A stretch of DNA of 10,170 bases, taken from positions 1 to 10,170 of the forward strand of contig DAIEMM010000027.1 of the NCBI GenBank assembly GCA_027349605.1, read 5' to 3'. Shown one piece after another: positions 6,890-10,170 of the stretch. This DNA is from Anaeromyxobacteraceae bacterium. Its GTDB lineage: Bacteria > Myxococcota > Myxococcia > Myxococcales > Anaeromyxobacteraceae. Below the pieces are notes generated by a model. That model worked only from the letters and a program-made list of their open reading frames with translations, was not told the DNA's origin and searched no databases. A program made the translations under genes and the position numbers. The first letter of the stretch is position 1. The number at the start of each line of letters is the position of its first letter.

Positions 6890-6895
6890 GGAGGT
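6889..6895 (+). promoter_or_regulatory. Shine-Dalgarno site of yajQ
   Basis: GGGAGGT lies 9 bases before the ATG at 6905 and supports that start. Its first base is also the end of the upstream inverted repeat. Confidence 0.7.
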
Positions 6896-6904
6896 TTCAC
6901 GGGA

Positions 6905-7393
6905 ATGCCGAGCTTCGACGCGGTGAGCGACCTGGACATGATGGAGGTGGAGAACGCCTTCCTCCAGGCGAAGAAGGAGATCGCGCAGCGATTCGACTTC
7001 AAGGGGACCTCGACCGAGCTGGCGCGGCAGGAGGACGGCTCGATCCTCCTCAAGGCCAACAGCGACGGGCGCATCGACGCCGCCTACACCGTGCTCATGG
7101 AGAAGTTCGCCAAGCGCGGCGTCCCGCTCGAGGGGCTCGACCCGCAGAAGATCGAGCCGGCCGCCGGCGGGCACGTGAAGCGGCTCGTGAAGCTCCGGCG
7201 CGGGCTGAAGCAGGAGGACGCGAAGAGGATCGTGGCCCTGGTGAAGGGCTCCGGGCTGAAGGTCCAGGCCGCCATCCAGGGCGAGGCGGTGCGCGTCACC
7301 GGCAAGAAGCGGGACGACCTCCAGGAGGCCATGGCCCTCGTCCGGGGCGGCAACCTGGGCATCCCCATCCAGTTCCAGAACTTCCGCGAATGA
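6905..7393 (+). CDS. yajQ: YajQ-family cyclic-di-GMP/nucleotide-binding protein
   Basis: YajQ proteins (UPF0234, DUF520) are small cytoplasmic proteins with two ferredoxin-like halves that bind nucleotides. Some members bind cyclic di-GMP and affect transcription and virulence, but the role differs between species and is not known here. The 162 residues match the family end to end: the N-terminus MPSFDAVSDLDMMEVENA, the FDFKGTSTEL segment (about 31-40), the central KRLVKLRRGLKQEDAKRI (about 92-109), KGSGLKVQAAIQGEAVRVTGKKRDDLQ (shown in pieces from about 114 to 140), and the conserved tail PIQFQNFRE. Length is normal. The start has a good Shine-Dalgarno. It follows rnj by 34 bases, and its stop overlaps a possible ATG of the next gene (ATGA), so rnj, yajQ and the SPFH gene look like one transcription unit. 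Confidence 0.95.
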   Translation: MPSFDAVSDLDMMEVENAFLQAKKEIAQRFDFKGTSTELARQEDGSILLKANSDGRIDAAYTVLMEKFAKRGVPLEGLDPQKIEPAAGGHVKRLVKLRRGLKQEDAKRIVALVKGSGLKVQAAIQGEAVRVTGKKRDDLQEAMALVRGGNLGIPIQFQNFRE

Positions 7394-7396
7394 GGT
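7392..7396 (+). promoter_or_regulatory. Shine-Dalgarno site deciding the SPFH lipoprotein start
   Basis: GAGGT overlaps the yajQ stop codon and lies 8 bases before the ATG at 7405. The alternative ATG at 7390 has no such site. This favours the shorter form, whose N-terminus is also a better lipoprotein signal. Confidence 0.55.
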
Positions 7397-7404
7397 CCAT
7401 CCAC

Positions 7405-8259
7405 ATGCGAGCTCCTCTCGTCGTCGCCGTCGCCTCGCTTCTCGGGCTCACCGCCTGCAAGAACCCGGGAACCCCCGCCGGCTACGTGGGCTACCTCACG
7501 CGCGGCGCCATCGTGGGCAAGGCGAGCTACGTCGGGCTCCAGACCGGCCCCACCAGCTACGGCCTCTCCTGGCTGGTGAGCGTGATGAACGTCTCGGTCA
7601 CGCCCTTCAGCTACGAGGAGGACTTCTCCGGCGAGAACGCCGTGCTCTCGAAGGACAAGCTGATGGTCTCCTTCCGCGCGCACACCATCTTCCGGGTGCG
7701 CGGCGACCGGGTGAAGGACTTCGTGGAGCGGTACACCACCATCGGCCAGGGGCCGAACCAGGTGCAGGTGGCGTTCGCGAACTACCTGAAGGAGCCGCTC
7801 CGCACCCAGATCCGGGAGGCGGTGGCCCACTACGACGCCTTCCCGCTCAACGAGAACATCGGCCGGATCAGCAACGAGCTCACCCTCTGGGCCCAGGAGA
7901 AGACCAAGGACTCCCCGTTCGAGATCATGAACGTGGTGGTGGGGAACCTCCAGTACCCCGCCGTGGTCTCCCAGGCGGTCTCGAACAAGCTGGCCGTCTC
8001 GCAGGATCTCGAGACCCGGGCCACCCAGGTGGAGATCGCGCGCAAGGACGCCGAGCGGCGCATCGTCGAGGCCGAGGGCATCGCCCGGGCCACCCAGATC
8101 ATCCAGCAGCGGCTCACCCCGCTCTACGTGCAGCACGAGGCCATCGAGGCGCAGAAGGCCATGGTGGGGAGCCCCAACCACTCGGTCATCTACATCCCGG
8201 TCGGCCCCATGGGCGTCCCCATCGTGAGCACGCTCCCGGCCCCGGTCGAGAAGCGGTGA
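7405..8259 (+). CDS. SPFH/band-7 (prohibitin-like) lipoprotein
   Basis: The protein has 284 residues. It begins with a lipoprotein signal (MRAPLVVAVASLLGLTACKN): hydrophobic core at 4-16 and lipobox LTAC with C18 as lipidated residue. The residue after C18 is Lys, not Asp, which in other proteobacteria would send it to the outer membrane. An SPFH/band-7 domain follows (about 25-190): GYVGYLTRGAIVGK, the strand VLSKDKLMVSFRAHTIFRV, and REAVAHYDAF near 137-146. Next is the usual charged coiled-coil (about 198-255, ATQVEIARKDAERRIVEAEG), and a short hydrophobic end (VIYIPVGPMGVPIV). SPFH proteins form large membrane-bound ring or cage assemblies that organise membrane proteins and proteases; here the assembly would face the periplasm. 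The ATG at 7405 is chosen for its Shine-Dalgarno; an ATG at 7390 would add 5 residues (MRSIH). The gene is coupled to yajQ. Substrate or partners are unknown. Confidence 0.85.
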   Translation: MRAPLVVAVASLLGLTACKNPGTPAGYVGYLTRGAIVGKASYVGLQTGPTSYGLSWLVSVMNVSVTPFSYEEDFSGENAVLSKDKLMVSFRAHTIFRVRGDRVKDFVERYTTIGQGPNQVQVAFANYLKEPLRTQIREAVAHYDAFPLNENIGRISNELTLWAQEKTKDSPFEIMNVVVGNLQYPAVVSQAVSNKLAVSQDLETRATQVEIARKDAERRIVEAEGIARATQIIQQRLTPLYVQHEAIEAQKAMVGSPNHSVIYIPVGPMGVPIVSTLPAPVEKR

Positions 8260-8262
8260 CGA

Positions 8263-8281
8263 GGGGCGCGTTGCGCACCCC
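8263..8281 (+). terminator. Possible weak terminator hairpin after the SPFH gene
   Basis: GGGG (8263-8266) pairs with CCCC (8278-8281), and GCG (8268-8270) with CGC (8274-8276), with one C-A mismatch and a TTG loop. It begins 4 bases after the SPFH stop. No T-run follows, so intrinsic termination would be inefficient at best. It overlaps the possible -35 element of rimO. Confidence 0.3.
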
Positions 8282-8300
8282 CACCCCGGCGGGTTAGATC
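8271..8300 (+). promoter_or_regulatory. Possible rimO promoter
   Basis: TTGCGC (8271-8276) and TTAGAT (8294-8299) are 17 bases apart. TTAGATC is the only AT-rich patch in the 57-base gap. The predicted start would give a leader of only about 10 bases with no Shine-Dalgarno before the ATG at 8317. Each hexamer matches consensus at only 3 of 6 positions, so this is tentative. Confidence 0.35.
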
Positions 8301-8316
8301 GCCGCCGCCCCCGTCC

Positions 8317-8577
8317 ATGTCCACCCCCGTCTACATGCACACGCTCGGCTGCCCGAAGAACCGGGTGGACAGCGAGATCATGCTCGGCACCCTCACCCAG
8401 GCCGGCTACCGCCTGGTGCAGGACCCGGCCCGCGCCGACGTCATCGTGGTCAACACCTGCGGCTTCATCGAGAGCGCCAAGGAGGAGTCGGTCCAGGCCA
8501 TCCTCGAGCTCTCCCGCATGAAGGAGGAGGGGCGCTGCAAGAAGCTGGTGGTGGCCGGCTGCCTGACCCAGCGCTAA
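8317..8577 (+). CDS. rimO: RimO N-terminal fragment: methylthiotransferase domain (86 residues)
   Basis: As written in the sequence, this frame ends at the TAA. It holds HTLGCPKNRVDSE (C12), VVNTCGFIESAKEES (C48) and VVAGCLTQR (C82), the three cysteines that hold the second iron-sulfur cluster. On its own it lacks the radical-SAM cluster and cannot catalyse the reaction. Confidence 0.6.
   Translation: MSTPVYMHTLGCPKNRVDSEIMLGTLTQAGYRLVQDPARADVIVVNTCGFIESAKEESVQAILELSRMKEEGRCKKLVVAGCLTQR
8575..8577 (+). other. Premature TAA stop codon within rimO
   Basis: The codon lies between CGC (Arg86) and CCC (Pro88) in the uninterrupted rimO frame. It is one base from a Tyr codon, and the next base is C, which in E. 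coli is a weak termination context. Confidence 0.8.
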
Positions 8578-8586
8578 CCCGACGAG

Positions 8587-9744
8587 ATGGCCCGGGAGAT
8601 GCCCGAAGTCGACCACTTCGTGGGCACCGGCGCCTACGCCGACATCGCCTCGATCGTCTCCGACGCGCAGGCCCGGAGGGTCGTCGTCCCCGACCCCGAC
8701 TTCGTCCACTCCGCCTCGACGCCCCGGGTGAACTCGCTGGCCCGCCACACGGCGTATCTGAAGATCGCCGAGGGCTGCGACAACGCCTGCGCCTTCTGCA
8801 TCATCCCCACGCTGCGCGGCCCGCAGCGCTCCCGCACCGTGCAGGACGTGGTGGCCGAGGCCGAGGGGCTGGCCGCCCAGGGCGTGGTCGAGCTGTCGAT
8901 CGTGGCCCAGGACCTCACCGCCTACGGCCAGGACCTCCCCGGCAAGGTCCGGCTCCACCACCTGCTCCCCGAGCTCTGCAAGGTCGCGGGCATCCGCTGG
9001 ATCCGGCTCCACTACGCCTACCCGCGCGACTTCCCCGACGCGCTCGTCGAGGTCATCGCCGGGGAGCCCAAGATCGCCAAGTACGTGGACATGCCGCTGC
9101 AGCACTCCTCCGACCGGCTGCTCCGCTCCATGAAGCGCGGGCGGGACGTGAAGTTCCTGCGCGCGCTCCTCGCCAGGCTGCGCCACCGCGTGCCGGGCAT
9201 CGCGCTCCGCACCGCCCTCATCGTGGGGCTGCCCGGCGAGACCGAGGAGGACTTCGAGGACCTGCTCGGCTTCGTGCGCGAGCAGCGCTTCGAGCGGCTG
9301 GGGGTCTTCACCTACTCGCAGGAGGAGGGCACCGCGGCGGCGGAGATGGACGGCCAGATCCCGGAGCGGGTGAAGAAGGCGCGGCAACGGAAGATCATGG
9401 CGATCCAGCAGCGCATCTCCCGGGCCGAGCAGGAGGCGCTCGTCGGGCAGCGGATCGAGGTGCTCGTCGAGGGCAAGGCCGAGGGCACCGACCACCTGCT
9501 CGTGGGTCGCCACTCCCGGCAGGCGCCGGAGATCGACGGAGTCACCTACATCAACGAGTTCGCCGTCCCCGGCGAGAAGGTCGCCTACCCGGGCGAGATC
9601 GTCACCGTGGAGATCACCGAGGCCGGCGACTACGACCTGGTGGGCCGGGTGGTGGCCCGCGAGGCGCGGCGCGCCGGCCGGCGGCTCCCCGCGGCGAAGG
9701 CGCCCGCGACCGGGAAGCGTTCGCCACTGCGCGTGATCCCGTGA
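8587..9744 (+). CDS. rimO: RimO C-terminal fragment: radical-SAM and TRAM domains (385 residues)
   Basis: The first in-frame ATG after the TAA is 9 bases downstream, so a terminating ribosome could restart here, although no Shine-Dalgarno is visible. The fragment carries the CxxxCxxC cluster motif (its residues 64, 68 and 71), AQDLTAYGQD, the DMPLQHSSDRLLRSMKRG segment, IVGLPGETEEDF, and a TRAM domain that binds the S12 substrate. A basic tail (AREARRAGRRLPAAKAPATG) extends beyond the usual TRAM end. Without the first fragment it would lack the second cluster. Confidence 0.6.
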   Translation: MAREMPEVDHFVGTGAYADIASIVSDAQARRVVVPDPDFVHSASTPRVNSLARHTAYLKIAEGCDNACAFCIIPTLRGPQRSRTVQDVVAEAEGLAAQGVVELSIVAQDLTAYGQDLPGKVRLHHLLPELCKVAGIRWIRLHYAYPRDFPDALVEVIAGEPKIAKYVDMPLQHSSDRLLRSMKRGRDVKFLRALLARLRHRVPGIALRTALIVGLPGETEEDFEDLLGFVREQRFERLGVFTYSQEEGTAAAEMDGQIPERVKKARQRKIMAIQQRISRAEQEALVGQRIEVLVEGKAEGTDHLLVGRHSRQAPEIDGVTYINEFAVPGEKVAYPGEIVTVEITEAGDYDLVGRVVAREARRAGRRLPAAKAPATGKRSPLRVIP

Positions 9745-10170
9745 CCCTCGAGCACGTCGTCCGCCCCCCCGGCGAGCCGTCCGGCCGGCCGCCGATGGCG
9801 ATCCTGCTCCACGGCCTGGGCGCCGACGAGCAGGACCTCTTCGGCCTGGCCCCATTTCTCGACCCCCGCCTCCTCGTGGTCTCGGCCCGCGCGCCGCGCG
9901 AGGCGCAGCCCATGGGCTACTCCTGGTTCGACATCGACTGGAGCGAGTTCCCCCCGCGCATCGACTTCCAGCAGGTGGTCGAGAGCCGGGGCGCCATCCT
10001 GCGGCTCGTCGGAGAGGCGGCGCTGGCCCACGGCGCCGACCCGTCGCGCGTCTGGCTGGTCGGGTTCAGCCAGGGGGCCTCCATGGCAAACGCCTGTGCG
10101 CTCGCGCGCCCGGAGATGCTCCGCGGCATCGTGGCCCACTCCGGCCGCGTCACCCGGCGGGCCGTCCCGG
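9741..10170 (+). CDS. Abhydrolase_2-family carboxylesterase/phospholipase (3' end outside the window)
   Basis: The visible 143 residues match small cytoplasmic esterases of the Abhydrolase_2 family (carboxylesterase/lysophospholipase type, about 200-220 residues). The parts seen are the oxyanion-hole motif LLHGLGADEQDL (about 22-33), PMGYSWFD (57-64), and the nucleophile elbow GFSQGA (108-113) with Ser110, followed by MANACALARPE and the HSGR strand end. The Asp and His of the triad lie beyond the right edge. The GTG at 9741 overlaps the rimO stop (GTGA), so its translation is probably coupled to rimO. The first residues (EHVVRPPGEPSGRPPMAILLHG) fit the family's first strands. The natural substrate is unknown. 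Confidence 0.85.
   Translation, partial: MTLEHVVRPPGEPSGRPPMAILLHGLGADEQDLFGLAPFLDPRLLVVSARAPREAQPMGYSWFDIDWSEFPPRIDFQQVVESRGAILRLVGEAALAHGADPSRVWLVGFSQGASMANACALARPEMLRGIVAHSGRVTRRAVP

Larger units (their letters stand above)
8317..9744 (+). pseudogene. rimO: Ribosomal protein S12 methylthiotransferase RimO, interrupted by an in-frame TAA
   Basis: RimO is a radical-SAM enzyme with two [4Fe-4S] clusters that adds a methylthio group to the conserved aspartate of ribosomal protein S12. If codon 87 were sense, the product would have 475 residues and all three family domains in order: the methylthiotransferase domain with C12, C48 and C82; the radical-SAM core with C154, C158 and C161 (EGCDNACAFC); and a C-terminal TRAM domain (about 375-445). 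Codon 87 is TAA (8575-8577). The frame continues exactly in phase with no insertion or deletion, and family members usually have Tyr here (QRY), one base away (TAC or TAT). Every other complete gene in the window ends in TGA or TAG. A recent nonsense mutation or sequence error fits best; reinitiation or read-through is possible. Both halves still show intact motifs and normal codon use, so decay, if any, is recent. The stop overlaps the start of the esterase gene. Confidence 0.85.

Noticed and set aside
5161..7074. Extension of the pcrA frame far upstream, to give a 1407-residue protein
   Set aside because: The extra part is antisense to rnj and yajQ and has no domain. The helicase's normal N-terminus begins at about 5160.
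7084..9855. A 923-codon open frame antisense to yajQ, the SPFH gene and rimO
   Set aside because: Its product is a low-complexity His/Leu/Gly/Val/Asp-rich sequence with no recognisable domain, and it lies opposite genes with complete family motifs. It is a shadow frame expected at this GC content.
1..10170. Defence island, CRISPR array, prophage or biosynthetic cluster
   Set aside because: No repeat-spacer pattern, integrase, capsid, methylase or synthase gene is visible; apart from the HNH protein the genes are housekeeping families or ordinary hydrolases.

Overview
The window is very GC-rich, has strongly GC-ending codons, and is packed with genes. The gene families, including an HNH endonuclease type that is common in myxobacteria, suggest a member of the Myxococcota, perhaps close to Anaeromyxobacter. 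That placement is an inference from style and gene content. No rRNA, tRNA, CRISPR array, insertion sequence or phage gene was seen, and no gene-free stretch exceeds about 125 bases.

Layout. Bases 1-139 hold the last 45 codons of an unidentified plus-strand gene. A minus-strand cluster follows, read from right to left: a membrane-anchored alpha/beta hydrolase (1767-961), an Ogt-type O6-alkylguanine-DNA alkyltransferase (948-457) and a 61-residue exported peptide (331-146). Divergent from the hydrolase, across only 51 bases, is an HNH endonuclease-type protein (1819-2841). It ends 9 bases from the end of a minus-strand PcrA/UvrD-family DNA helicase (5160-2851).

From 5218 onward everything reads on the plus strand: ribonuclease J, a YajQ-family nucleotide-binding protein, an SPFH/band-7 protein that begins with a lipoprotein signal, RimO (the ribosomal protein S12 methylthiotransferase), and the start of an Abhydrolase_2-type carboxylesterase that runs off the right edge. 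This is mainly a housekeeping region for DNA repair (ogt, pcrA), RNA turnover (rnj), signalling (yajQ) and ribosome modification (rimO).

The most notable feature is in rimO. The reading frame is whole except for one in-frame TAA at 8575-8577, where the family usually has a tyrosine codon. It separates the methylthiotransferase domain (three cluster cysteines) from the radical-SAM and TRAM domains. This is either a recent nonsense mutation, a sequence error, or a split or read-through gene. Second in interest: three genes without a Shine-Dalgarno sequence carry a -10-like hexamer exactly 6 bases before the start codon, which suggests leaderless transcripts. Two of these promoters interlock in the 51-base divergent gap. 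Third is the lipoprotein form of the SPFH protein, which would place a normally membrane-spanning scaffold domain in the periplasm. I found no clearly new multi-gene system.
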